Assembly: GCF_932526225.1 (NCBI RefSeq)
Contig: NC_064037.1
Span: 7,856,203 to 7,920,202 of the forward strand
Origin: Nematostella vectensis
Taxonomy: Eukaryota; Cnidaria; Anthozoa; Actiniaria; Edwardsiidae
Length of the DNA stretch: 64,000 nt
Direction: 5' to 3'
Both the position numbers and the translations under genes were made by a program. Below are positions 46,074 through 58,490 of this stretch, piece by piece. The notes below the pieces were generated by a model. The model searched no databases. It saw only the letters and a list, made by a program, of their open reading frames with translations, and was not told the origin of the DNA. The first letter of the stretch is position 1. Each line of letters opens with the position of its first letter.

Positions 46074-47916
46074 GCAAACAATATTATACCGATGCTTTAT
46101 ACTGCCACACAGAAATTATGAATCCAGTTGATCAACTCTGCGTAACTAAAACGCCATTCTTTACCCGTCTTGCCGAATCAGGTTGACGCGAACCCATGGG
46201 ATTGATATTTCAACCGTCGTGACAAAACAGCCCGTCTACATCCCCCTTCCCGAAAAAAGCAACAAACAACTACGGATATTCTCTCGTGAACTTGAACACA
46301 AAAAAACATGTAGCTTATAAATAAGATTAAATGCAGTTCTCGACAAATGTTTGTTTATTTCTCTTCCTCGAAATCGACGAAGTTCACGAGAGAAATAAGC
46401 GCCCTCTCATCAATAAGCGCACCCTCCCCTCGTATCCCATCTGCCTTTTATTTAGCTCGCATTGACATTCTCACATTACAATGATATTGTCATCGATTTA
46501 TAAGCAATCTAAAATAATTTTTACTGTTTTATATTTTTACTTGATTTAGAAGCTTCTATTTTCCGCCGAATGTAATAAACGCCATCTCCAATAAGCAGCG
46601 CCCCCCACCCCCCCAAAAAAAAGGACCCGAAAAAGTAAATAAGCTTATTGAAATCATCACAGAATAGAAACTTTTCTTCTTTCGATTGGTCTTTGTATTT
46701 CACCATTTAAAGCCTTGACAAATCATAAAAGCAGTGTCTTGAGGAGCGCAACTAAATTCTCAAAAACTGGAAAATGTGTCTCCAGTGCTATCTCTTAGGG
46801 TAAGATAAACAATAACAAAGAAGTACCGCACCCAAAGTGCTATCTCTTAGGGTTAATATTGATTTTGCTGACGATCTCCCCCGTCTGTTTTTATTTGGAG
46901 TCTCCCCTCCCCTGCGGCGATAACATAACACTCTTTCTTAGGTAGTTATGTCACTGGGATTCAATGCCTAAATGCAATCATCACGAATGTGTAAATAACG
47001 CTCAAAAACATCCAGTGGAGCAATGAGCAGCTTGTTTGCCTTTTTGATTTCCTTTTAATATACAAAATTTTTTACTTATCTGTTATCATTTCTCGTGTGC
47101 AGCGTGACCTTGTTAGATATTTCAGTAAATATTTAACCAATAACATTTGATATCGATATAACGCAGGTTAAACATGCGTCACAAGTAACGAACTCGAATC
47201 TTTATTATAGACCTTTCCTATTAATCACATCAAACTATCAAAGATAACTATATTAAATTCAACTACGATTTCCTCCTCCATGGAGTAGGGGAAGGGGTGT
47301 TCAATGTTGTTTACATTGTCATTGTACTACCAACTAAAGCTGTCCCTTCTTTTCCCTGTGTTTTGTCCTTTTCTTAGGCTTTAATCTTGAAAGCTGTGAT
47401 CTCTTGCGCTCAAAATCTTGCTCTGTGAACATAGAAATATAAAATCATAAAGATTGTTCAGGATAAATGGAATTTTATTCCTCAAGGAATGCTTCGCCAA
47501 TAGAGAACGAAAGGGGATCACATGTATTTTCCACGAAGAGGGAGGGTCACGTGTTCTTTCCATGAGCAAGGAGGGTCACGTGTTCTTTCCAGGAGCAAGG
47601 AGGGTCACGTGTCCTTTCCAGGAGAAAATTGAATGACAAGTCTGAGATTTTCAAAGAGTAGCGATGGTCACTTCACATTTTCAGAGAGCAGATAGATCAC
47701 GTGTAATTTTTAAAGAAATAGCAGTGCCGTAGCAGACCTCGAAATATTGGGGAGGCAAAATACAGAAACATTAAGAAAATATTTGGGGGCACGGCCACGA
47801 CCCTACTGGTCATTTCCTTGTAATTTTTGGAAATATTGGGGGGGGCACGTGCTAAGGCCTGCATAGGCCCTGAGTAGTGAGTGTAAGTAAGTAGAATGTT
47901 CAGTTTTTTAAGTTAC
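46074..47916. other. Intergenic stretch between the RPUSD4-like gene and an unrecognised gene
   Basis: No exon is confidently recognised. It contains short direct repeats of GGAGGGTCACGTGTTCTTTC at about 47540-47620 and an interspersed-repeat-like segment with CACGGCCACG at about 47730-47870. The promoter of the RPUSD4-like gene and the 3' end of the next gene (minus) probably lie here. Confidence 0.4.
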
Positions 47917-50900
47917 CTTGTTCGCCTAACATGTTTCCTGTACCTGTATAGACCATCTCCCGGTCGCCATTGCTTGTGATGTCGTGCACGTCAACAGGAA
48001 AAAACGCCTGCGCTGTCTCCTTGGGATGCCTTAGAACTGACAAGAATCAAATGTCATGTCACTGAATGCAAACGTATTTGAATAATAAGTGACACTAGAA
48101 GGCAAGGCATGTGACTTTTGAGCCATGACTAACCTTTGGCTAGCTGAGGGAGTAGGGGTAGGGTATGGCTAACTCATGGGGGTAGGAGTAGGCTGTGGCT
48201 AATTCATGGGGTAGGGGCAGGCTATGGCTAACTCATGGGGTAGGGTATGGCTAACTCATGGGGTAGGAGTAGGCTATGGCTAATTCATGGGGTAGGGGTA
48301 GGCTGTGGCTAACTCATGGGGTAGGGATAGGCTATGGCTAACTCATGGGAATAGGGGTAGGCTATTGCTAATTCATGGGGTAGGGGTAGGCTATGGCTAA
48401 TTCATGGGGTAGGGGTAGGCTATGGCTAACTCATGGGGTAGGGTATGGCTAACTCATGGGGGTAGGAGTAGGCTATGGCTAATTCATAGGGTAGGGGTAG
48501 GCTATGGCTAACTCATGGGGGTAGGGGTAGGCTATGGCTAATTCATGGGGTAGGGGTAGGCTATGGCTAATTCATGGGGTAGGGGTAGGCTATGGCTAAC
48601 TCATGGGGGTAGGAGTAGGCTATGGCTAACTCATGGGGTAGGGGTAGGCTATGGCTAATTCATGGGGTAGGGGTAGGCTATGGCTAATTCATGGGGTAGG
48701 GGTAGGCTATGGCTAACTCATGAGGGTAGGAGTAGGCTATGGCTAACTCATGGGGTAGGGGTAGGCTATGGCTAATTCATGGGGTAGGGGTAGGCTATGG
48801 CTAATTCATGGGGTAGGGGTAGGCTATAACTAACTCATGGGGGTTAGGGTAGACCGACGGCTAACTCATGGGGTAGGGGTAGACTATGGCTAACTCATGG
48901 TGGTAGGGATAGGCTATGGCTAACTCAGGGGGGGAGGGTTGACTATGGCTAACTCACGGGATAGGGGTAGACTATGGCTGGCTCAGAATGTGAGAGCTAC
49001 GCATGTGCAGGTTTTAAGAGTATTCATGCACATGCGTACTTGCCTGTACGTCTCGTGCTCTTGGCCTTACTTTCCATCTTTTCCTTTTTGGCTAAAAGTC
49101 AATTCACCATCGAGTCAATTTAATATCGAGTCAACTCAACATCGAGCCAATTTAATATCGAGTCAATTCGTTTGTGTGAAAAACAGACTTTTGTTAAAAA
49201 CTAAAACGTCATTTGTTGCGCTAAAAGCGATGTTGCAAACGACGCATGAAGCACGACCCTTATACGTTCTTTTTAAAAGCCAAAGGAATAAATGCTTTCC
49301 AACGTAACAACGTGCAGTTGGGAAGCGTTTTCGTTACGGTTCTGAGTATGTGTTATCACATTACGTGATCTTTTGTTTAAGTATAACAACTATTTTTTAT
49401 TTTGTAAGATTACGTAACTACTTTAGCACTACATATCGTATATATAATATAGAGATATGATAATTATTTCATCTCGTATGTTGGACGCTAGTACCACTGT
49501 GTAACCAAACTTCATGGTATATTGGATTAAGGCCTTAATCCAAGAGGCAATATAATCAACGCATTCGATCAAGGAATACGTTCCCGGGTTTTTTGCCTAT
49601 AGGGTTTTATCCGGGTTTCGTATCGGGCGTGTGATTTTAAAGTTGTATTTTCATAAGATTATTGATATTTTTGAATTGTTTAATTGCACTTGCACTTAAG
49701 TAATAATGTTAGGTATTATAATTTTTAAGTTAAGAATATTTTCTGCATTGTATTTATATACCACGTTTGATTTCTAATAAAATGTGTAGTAGTACCAGTT
49801 CGCAGGCACCCAGCACGAGTCACACACATATGGTGTTTTGTTGTTTTTGCGCCTTAGCGTGCGGCTACCGAAGGGTAGTAATGAATGTTCTCTTACATGG
49901 TCGTATATCAATGAGTCGAGATGGGTCTACTACACCAGACACACGCGCAGACTCTGCACCAGGTAACCGCTGGCCATCGCGTATGGAACCTGAGGAAAGA
50001 CCCAATCGAGAAGTGATTTAAGTCTTGCATTAATCCTCATGGGGAGCTGTAACCTAGACATTTTGCAAGCACGTCTGATAGTGTAGAGTTCATATTTTTT
50101 GGAGAGGAATACCTGACAACTATTCTACGTAATGGCCCTCTTCTATTTACATTTGTCAACTAAACGAGGTTACCGGTTACCTTGCGAGTCTATAAAGTAT
50201 TCCTGTGGGTGGAGGGGGTAAGGCATGCTACCCGCAAGGTATTCTGGGGACTGATGCTGCATCGGCTGCTCCTTGTTAGCGCGAATTACTGGAATGGAAT
50301 TGAATGCTCGGAAATCATGGACTTGAACATGCAACAGCATCGAGCAGTAGGGCATGGTTGGATAAGTCATGCCAGGGGAAAAGCTCGGGTTAAAAGCATG
50401 ATAGGAGGGCGAGGATCAGACACGGTGCGCATGCTCAAATACGAGGGATAAGCGCATGCGCACTTGCCTTCTCCTTTAGTACCCAGTCCCAACGCGTCGT
50501 CCATATCTGCGTCATCGCTCTGTACTGGAATTAGAAGAGAACTCTAGTAACCGGGCGAGAACTAGGCTAAGTGTGGTATACTTATGTGAATACATGATAT
50601 ACAACCCACAAACCAAATAGTTGATGGTGTGTGGCAACTTTTTTATGCTCGTTTAACATACATATAAATGTAACCGTCGGAACTTGACATTTACCGCGCG
50701 GTTACGAAAAATGTAGAAACAAATGCAATACTGAAAGCAAAACTATCAGGTTCTGACACCAGCCAAAAAGTAGGCAAAAATAAATGGAATGAAACGAAAA
50801 CGATCGAGCGAAAAGGCAACGTGAGAACAAATACATGATGCAAGGCATGGACTTATAAGGATTTATTAACAAATTAAATAATAAATTTTAAGTGATAACA

Positions 50901-52028
50901 AACATAGTCAAATCCCGAGAAAAGGTAACCTAATCCAAAGGCTAGTTTTGTAAACAAAGTACTTCCAACTGGTAAATCAAACTGAACACAACTGGCATGA
51001 CAGGCCCGTACGGACAGCGCTCTAAGCAAGTAGCTTATTTCTGCTGTCTTCCCTGAGCATCTGCATTTCTCGTTCCCGCATCACGCCTCGCAAGCAATGC
51101 GTCTCCTTTGCTCAACGGTACTAAAAAAAAACTAACAGATACTGTAAAAACAGCCGCTTTTTATACTCGCTTGGGGACGCGCATTTTTCTAGGGACGCTA
51201 ACATTTACTACCGTTCAAATTACTCAGCGTCCATTGTCCTGTCAAATTTAGAAACTAATCTTCCTGGGAAATGGTAAAAGGACGCTTACTTGATTCAATT
51301 AACACTATCAAGCAATTGATAGTAATCTAAAGGAATTCGAAACGTGTTGAAAGTAAATTCCGTAAAATACGTAAAACAATTATAATTGCAATCCAAAAAT
51401 CGCTTACTTAAAATCTTTGCAAAATCTAAAATAACCCAAAATACCACCCGTTCACATAAATACTTATAAAGATATACCACATACAGTATGATTGATAATA
51501 TTATTGATGCTCATATAAGGTTTATGTTCAGGTATAAAGTATCGATCTTGATACTTATCATTCTATTCTCATAATAGTTTAACAAGAAAGGCTATTCACG
51601 AGCTGTAGAAAAACAAGATAGTCTTCTTAGGTTTGGTGTAGATACTAATACTATTTCTTGTTTTGATTTATTTGTTTTTCCCTTTTCCCACTTTTTTCTC
51701 TAAGTTCACCAAGAAATTGTTTGAGAAAACAAATGTGGTATCAAAGGCTAACCGAATTCATCTTTGAACCGTAATAATCTTAAGTGCACAACGAAAATCA
51801 TTTTTAGTCGTCGTGCGACATCCAGCCCGGGTATCGGTTACAATAAAATGAAAATTTCATAAAATCCATACTCGAAATGGTTGATAAATGACTTATAAAT
51901 GCCTCCTGTGCAGTTATATATACAAAAAGATCTAATAGCTGTTAGTTAAAAGCGAATATTCTTACCATCCTGGGGGTGGGTGAATTAGGCTGGGGTAGGT
52001 GAATAAGAAAAAAAAAATGTGTGTGTGT

Positions 52029-52059
<31 letters not shown>

Positions 52060-55000
52060 GGGGTTAGTAGGGAGAAGATGAAAGGGGAGAAAAAAAGGAG
52101 AGACATACATAATGGTATAGAGCGACAAGAATAAGGATGACAAAAAATCATTAGAAAGAACAAAAGGGGGTGGGATATTTCGTAGAGCTCTTTGAAATGT
52201 AAAGCAACCTTACGTATATTCTAGTACAAGGTTTATCATCAGGAGACTCAGAAGGTAAGACCAGGTACTAGTCAAATGCAACAGGAAGTGACAAAACTGG
52301 GAGCCGAGGGATGCTAAGGGAAAGGTCATTATTTATCGGGGTAGGAAGGGTTGCTAAGTTGATTTTCTTGTTCAAAAATTTCGACCCTCCCATAATCTAA
52401 AGCACAACAATGGCGACCCTCCCCCAAAAGGCGACCAAAAATTAAGCCCCTCCCCCAGAACAAAAGCTATAAAGAGAGTAATGGTTAGTTTATTGAAATT
52501 ATACTCTATTTGGTAGATGAGGGAAGATGGAGATGCCTAGTTAGGAAAGGTTTCGCATTTGAGACGTGTTTCAAAGTAAATGTGTGGCTAGCCAAGTTCA
52601 CCTTACCCCTGCACAATGGCTCGTTGGATGCTAAGAATATATAAGGGAGACATGAAGGCCGCATTGGCAAAAGGTCGGTTAATACCAAAGATGATAATAT
52701 TATTCCAAATGATGATAATTGCTTCTCAACCTTAAACAGAGCCCGCTCTAAGCAAATCCGTCCAGTGACTCTTCTCCAGCGCTTGACATTTGTCAATGTT
52801 ATAACTCTGGTTCGGTTTTTTCGCGCCTCTTTTTGTCAAGTTGTTTGTTGTATCGCCTTTTAGATCTTTTCGAGTAAAGTTATGATGTTTCTCTATTTGC
52901 TCGTCTGTTAGTTTTTCACACCTGTTTTCTCAAGTTGTGTCTTTGTGTCCTTGCATCGCTATTACGAGCGCGGCTTTTTAGATCTTTTGGAATAACCGAT
53001 ATGTTTTTCTATTTGTCAGTTCTTCTGTTCGCCTCTCTCGCGCCTGTTATCTTAAGTTGGGTGCTTGTCTCTATCATCAGGGTCCAGCGAAGTGGTATAA
53101 CTGTTTTTGAATGATGATATTTTTATATTCATCAGATTTGATCTTTTATTCGATCGTTGCGCCTGTTTTTCTTGAGTTATGTGCTTGCATCGCCATCACT
53201 GTCGGTCAGACCGGTGGTATAATTCTTTTAGAATAAAGACTTTTTCTACTTGTCAGATTTGCTCTTGTGTTGTTCGCCTCTCGCGCCTAGTTTCTTGAGT
53301 TGTGTGCTTTTATTGCCATCACTGGCGTCCAGCGCTTTGGCTTTTTTTATTCTTGGATCATGAACTTTCCCTATTTGTCAGATGTTTTCTTCTTGTCCTT
53401 CAAGTTCGCCTATCGCGCCTGATTTTACGAGTTTCGTGCTCGTTGAAGGTAGTAGAGAATTAGTGTTATTGCTAGACCCTTGGGTAGTATGTGGTTTTCT
53501 TTTTTTTTTCTTTTTCGGCGTGTGTCTGTGTACTATATGCCCCTCTGGAACCACAACCAATTCAGGATACCTTCGCGAGACAGAACAACCCATTCTTCGT
53601 TAAGTTGTAAACGCGTAAACCTACTTAACCAAACGCTCCACGTTCCAGAATTCAGAATATTTCTGTGTTTTTTTTCATTTCATTCGTCGTTTTTGCTGTT
53701 TTCTGCGATAGCGCCATGGCAACAATGCAAATATTTACAAAATAAACTTTGATCTCCTTGGCAACAACCAATAAACGGTGGAGTGGGATAGGGTTGGGTT
53801 AGTAGTGAGATGTAGAAAAGAGGAAATGGTTCTTTTTCTGATTTGAATTACACTCTTTTTTATAAGAACGTCTAATTTTCAGTTGAGGCAGGGCAGTTCT
53901 TATTTTTGGGACATTTTAAGGTTGAATTTGTTCTTAACGATGTTCTTAAATTTTAGTGTATATAAAAATATAATACCCAATGAATTATTAGGGATAGGTT
54001 GTTACTATGAGCACAATTTAATTAAGCATTTTAGCATCAGGACTAAAAAAGAAAAGAAAATTCCGGCTATCTGAGCCTCGGCATGTTCTTAAAATTTGGT
54101 GAATTCTCAGGCTGGACGTTCTTATAAAAAAGTTCTTAATAAAAAAAGAGTGTATTTGAGCCAGAATCTAAAAAAAGCAAGCGCCTGTTAAGAGAAAGTT
54201 GAATTAAAGTGCTGTGAAATAGCACGTTTACCTTCAGTCATTTCCTCTTCATTAGGGTTGAACCCCGTTTGCGGCTGCGCAATAATTCCCTGGGTCACGT
54301 GATTAATCTCGTCCGTGATGTGTTGGACGTCGGCGGGAGTCCGCTGACCGATGAAACGGTCTACGTCATCGATAGCGTGGCTCATAAAGCTGCTGGGGTC
54401 GTGCGGTCTTCGCCGATCTGCAAGCGACAAATCATGTCCCGAAACAGAGCACTGTAATGTACAGCATCTCACGCAATACATTTCACACAACACATGTCAC
54501 ACAATACATGTCACGGCAGCTTGTCACGGTACATCACGATATAACACGTAACGATACTTTGCGATACGACACGTTACATTATTCCCCACGCCGTATGACA
54601 CAATACAACATATTCTATCACGGTGCAGTAAGGCATAACAGGATATAGCACGTCACGCTATAACATGTCACGCTTCATCGCGTCTGAGTACGACATCGTA
54701 CGGTCTGTCACAGCAATGGTGCTTAACGGCCGCAATAAAGTGGCGGATCAAGGGGGTAGGTGTGGGGGGTGCAGCCGTCTCATGAGGGAGAATATTTAAT
54801 GATATAAAAAGGGAGTCACCTCGTTAAACTGGTCGCAGCCCCTTTTATGCTGCAACAACCCACGCTGAAAATGCCCTGAATCGGCCCGTGCAATTAATTG
54901 CATAGCCCGGCAGGTCTCAGTCTCCAGTTCCACGGTGGTGGTGTGTAGGGTGGTGTGTGCAACTTCGAGTGGTCTCAAATCCCGCCCATTCACAACGAAA

Positions 55001-56142
55001 TTTCATTTCAGGTTACTAGTGTTTTGTGCTCTGAACAACCGGGTCATTTACTACATTCGAAAAGACTAGGAACAGAATGGACGGGAGACCACCAGACAGG
55101 AGCCAAAGCCAAGTATGTCCCGTTACTCCTCGCTAAGTTATGTCATCGTAGGCCAAGAAAAGCACTGGTATTTTGCAATCACGTTAATGTTATCATTCTA
55201 CGAAAAACCTTATAAATACAAAAAGCCCAAATAGTCGTGTTCGTGAACCAGAAGAATGAACTCAATGCACCAAAAACATGAATTCGACTTTGCCAAATTT
55301 TCGTCTTTAGGGAAAAATGAGGCTTGAGGAGGGTAAAATTAGTTGACCATCCCCTCAGGAGGAACAAAATTTTCCATGCCTCCCCCCCCCCCCCTTACGC
55401 TTCCCCCATATTTTCGGTGCCCTCCCTCCCGAAAATCGAAGAAAGAAGGAGCAAAGAAAGGAAAAGCAATGACAATGTTAAAGGAACGAGATCAAGAGAT
55501 TAGCTTCAAGCTAATCCAGAAAGTGGAGGGGAACAAATTGTCTGAAAACATTAATTAAGAAAGAGTAAAGGCATTCAATTTCTCAAAGATGCGACTAACT
55601 CCAGGTTGCAACCTGATAATGGTTGATGCTATAGATAAAGTAAAAGGAGCAAAAAGGCTTTTCAATCTTCTCCTTGCAAGAAAAGTGCAGCATGAGAAAA
55701 GAGAAAAAAAAAGAGAGCGAGGAGGACAGCGAATCAGTTATCAATTATTAGCCTCTTAGTTGTTAGTTAAGCTTACGTTTACCGTTCGGCTGTTCCTCGG
55801 AGACGTTGTCGGTTCCTTGTATATACTCATCGGGACCATGCTGCTCTTTCCGGTGCTTTTCTTTTACTTTCTTAGCCTTTTCATAGGCTCGTCGGTTCTC
55901 AATCGGTTCTCCGTCGGCTCCTCTTTCAATCGGTTCTCCGTCGGCCCCTCTCTCAATCGGTTCTCCGTCAGCCCCTCTCTCAATGTCAGGCACGTCGTTG
56001 GGTCCTCGGTTCTCTATCGGCTCTCCGTCGGCCCCTCGTATTATCTCTCCCGGCTTTTGCTCAGTGTGTTGTGGCCCACCGTGTTCCTTTCCTTCGAGAT
56101 TTTTTCCTTGTAGCGGGTTTATTCGCTCCATGTCCATTTGTC
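47917..56142 (-). CDS. Unrecognised multi-exon gene, phase-1 exons (partial)
   Basis: Exons in transcript order: 56142-55783, 54417-54232, 50524-50468, 50288-50181, 49989-49897 and 48036-47917 (or ending at 47944). Every junction is phase 1, so the frame runs through: a hydrophilic segment with four RGADGEPIE repeats, a lysine-rich stretch (RRAYEKAKKVKEKHRKEQHG), HAIDDVDRFIGQRTPADVQH, DDADMDDALGLGTKGE, HQSPEYLAGSMPYPLHPQEY and FFPVDVHDITSNGDREMVYT. The composition suggests a cytoplasmic or extracellular low-complexity region, and no family is recognised. The third exon appears to use a GC donor (GAAG/GCAAGT). Both ends of the gene are missing. The exons are linked by phase and orientation only; they could belong to two neighbouring genes. 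Confidence 0.5.
48125..48975. repeat. About 29-bp minisatellite, about 29 units
   Basis: The unit is CTATGGCTAACTCATGGGGT + AGGGGTAGG with ACTCATGG/ATTCATGG alternatives. It lies in an intron of the unrecognised gene, about 90 bp from the exon at 48036. Confidence 0.95.
50862..50867 (-). promoter_or_regulatory. Candidate poly(A) signal after the alternative terminal exon
   Basis: AATAAA on the minus strand about 170 bp past the stop at 51035-51037. Confidence 0.4.
51035..51120 (-). CDS. Candidate alternative terminal exon of the unrecognised gene
   Basis: After a strong acceptor (a T run, then TTAG/TACCG) a phase 1 frame reads PLSKGDALLARRDAGTRNAD and ends at TAA (51035-51037). It accepts the donor of the exon at 54232 (giving ...EEEMTE then V). 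The exon at 50524 starts with the same phase and the same first two bases, so the two could be mutually exclusive 3' ends. Confidence 0.4.
52018..52062. repeat. GT repeat followed by a G homopolymer
   Basis: (GT)n at 52018-52042, then a run of about 20 G. Length is likely unstable. Confidence 0.95.
52810..53430. repeat. Degenerate tandem repeat, about 125-bp unit, about 5 copies
   Basis: Recurring blocks CGCCTCTCGCGCCTGTTTTC, TTGAGTTGTGTGCTTGCATC, CATCACTGGCGTCCAGCGC and TTCTATTTGTCAGATTTGCT occur in the same order. The divergence suggests an old expansion. Confidence 0.8.
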
Positions 56143-58490
56143 CTGCGCTGTGTGTTAGAGATGGTCTTGCTGAAATAATGACAATAAAGTTGTCGAAACT
56201 TAGTATTTTGTTATGACTGACATGATATTAGGATATTACATACATATTGGGGATTCCGCTTCGATCATTTGCTCGCTTTTCTATCCCCCTAGAGCTGTTT
56301 GCGTCAAGCATTCCTAAGCAAACTTGCTGGAAGTCGTGTTTACTACGATTTTGCAGGCCGCCATTTTGAAAAATTGGCCCAGATAACGTTATTGGGCATC
56401 AAAGCTGTTCATTCAGAAAAACGACAGCATGTTAGTTGTCTCTCCCTAAAAGACAAGTATCGTCGTTCTGCTAAGGGCATTGGGTCAAGAGGTTTCATGT
56501 TATATTTTAATATCTCACCTTTATTTTTTGATGGAGAATCAGGTAAGACATCTGTTGGCAAAGAACGGAAAGAGTACGTGATGACCAATGTAATAGAAAT
56601 AGACATAAATCATGATATCCCGAAAACATTTTTTTAATTTTTGACCCCGTGCTAAGAGCGTGGGCACCCTGTGGATATACTCTGGTTCCAGGGTGTAGAG
56701 CGTGTGGACGAGAGTAACGCGAAAACGAGGCTAGATAAAATGAATGAAATACAATGGGGGCAGGCGTGAAGAGAAAGGGGATGAGGAGCTATTTCCATTC
56801 CTTTCACTTCTCGCCTTTTTTCTCCCTTTAAAAGTATTATCTCGGCTCTTTTCGCCATTCCTTTTATATTTGCCATTCCACTCTCATTCTTGTTTAATGA
56901 AATCATTAACTTAAACTTAAAAAAGGGGGGTACCAAGATAAAAAAAAGACGGGGGTGGTCGTCGGCGAAATCAATTTTTACCCTAAGGGATGACATTTTG
57001 GGTGTGGTCAACAGAAATTCTTACACCTACGTGATAGCAAATTGGGTAAGTTAGAAAGAATTTTTAACCCTTAGAGAAAAAAAAACAGAATTTGCAGTTG
57101 GTCGAATTTTATACCCAAAGAGACAGAAAAATCGGAAAAAAAATTCTTCAACAACCCCTAAGATAGAAAATCACCCCCGTCTTCCCTACTGTAGAGGGTC
57201 CCCCCCGGGAGGGAACCTTTGTATCGCTAAACCACAGGGCATAAAATGCATCTCTGTGTGAAGACGTAACATATAAGGCGGTTAACAATTTATTTATCTA
57301 GTGGGTTATATCTCATATTTACCTAGATCAGTGTCAACAAATACTTTGTTCTTGTTGTTTTTTCTTCTAGAATTCTGTGGCTGGTCTATTAAAACAGTGG
57401 TAAAAGGAAGGTTGAATATGACACGTGGGGCGTAATAAGGCTTCGCTTAAGGGAGGAGGGGTAATCCTAGAAAATGGTAGTCATGCATATTCCGGGCCAT
57501 TCTTGGCTGCACTCCTGCGTATTTTCCTTGTAATCCTAATCAATGCTAACTGTGCTAGAGGAGGAGGTTGAAGAGTACGGGCTAGAGGGGGAGGTTGAAG
57601 AGTACGGGCTAGAGGGGGAGGTTGTTGTGTACGGATTTTCCACAGATGCAAAAAAGTGTCTGCCAGACCTCAGAAAATACAAGACACATGAGTAAGATGG
57701 TGCGTATGACAGAAATGGGCAAATAAGCGTACTCAAAAACAAATGCAGGTTTGGAAAAATGCAACATCCTTAGAAAAGTTGTTTTAAGTAAATAGCTGAT
57801 AAAAAAGGGAATAAGCTATAAGAGTATAACTCTTTGTCCGCCTTGTAACCAAAGCTTGCACCTACCAGTAAAGCATACAAGGTAAAAATCAGGGCCGGGT
57901 TACTAGAAAGCGAGTGTACGCTAACCCAGGGATTAATGACCTTTCTATCCAATCAAATGTCACGATAGCTACAATTTTCCCTGTGTTAGCGCTAACCTGC
58001 TTTCTAGGAACCGGCCCCAGGACCGTAGCTAACGAGGTGGGGAGGATGACTAGTTGCCCACTTATTAAAGTCTGAATGACAGGTTGCATATGCGCACGGG
58101 TTGAATGTTCAGTTTTTAACATCGGTATAACTGTTTTCATAAACATTTGCGAGATTGGAAACTGCTTATGCAGACAACTCTTTATACTGAAGACTTCCGC
58201 TTAGTAGAGAATTGACTGAACTTCGACATTTGAGATTATTGATTTATTGGTTTTATTTGTACATGCATAAATTTGTTGAATGTATCAATGCTGTTTTCTG
58301 AGAATTGTTTAGTCGTCTACCTTTGAAATGTATCAATGCTGTTTTTTAATAATTGTCTCATTCGTCGACATTTTCCCACCCCATAATTTTCATAAGAGGA
58401 GAAGGGAAAAATATCTTTCTCGTGGTTTTAGAGTAGGATGATCGTCCTAAAATCACAAATTATATTTTAATTCCTGTCCTCATCCCATTT
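56143..58490. other. Intergenic or intronic stretch
   Basis: No gene is confidently recognised. It contains a small plus-strand frame at 57543-57695 (50 codons) with an internal 27-bp repeat encoding LEGEVEEYG twice; there is no other evidence that it is a gene. A TIR element is at 57892-58018, and AATAAA on the minus strand at 58243-58248 is a candidate poly(A) signal for the VWA-LamG gene. Confidence 0.4.
57892..58018. mobile_element. MITE-like inverted repeat, 127 bp
   Basis: The left end GGGCCGGGTTACTAGAAAGC, then ACGCTAACCCAGGGA, is mirrored at the right end by TCCCTGTGTTAGCG, then CTTTCTAGGAACCGGCCCC. The arms are about 45 bp and imperfect. There is no ORF. Confidence 0.85.

Noticed and set aside
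46521..46706. 61-codon minus-strand ORF with a transmembrane-like segment
   Set aside because: It spans a C/A homopolymer stretch typical of an interspersed repeat; no further evidence.
54805..54960. Minus-strand exon encoding ETETCRAMQLIARADSG and CDQFNE
   Set aside because: It reads like protein and has a GTGACT donor, but its phase does not fit the neighbouring phase-1 exons. It may belong elsewhere or be chance.
57543..57695. 50-codon ORF with LEGEVEEYG repeats as a gene
   Set aside because: Short, formed largely by a 27-bp tandem repeat, with no other support.
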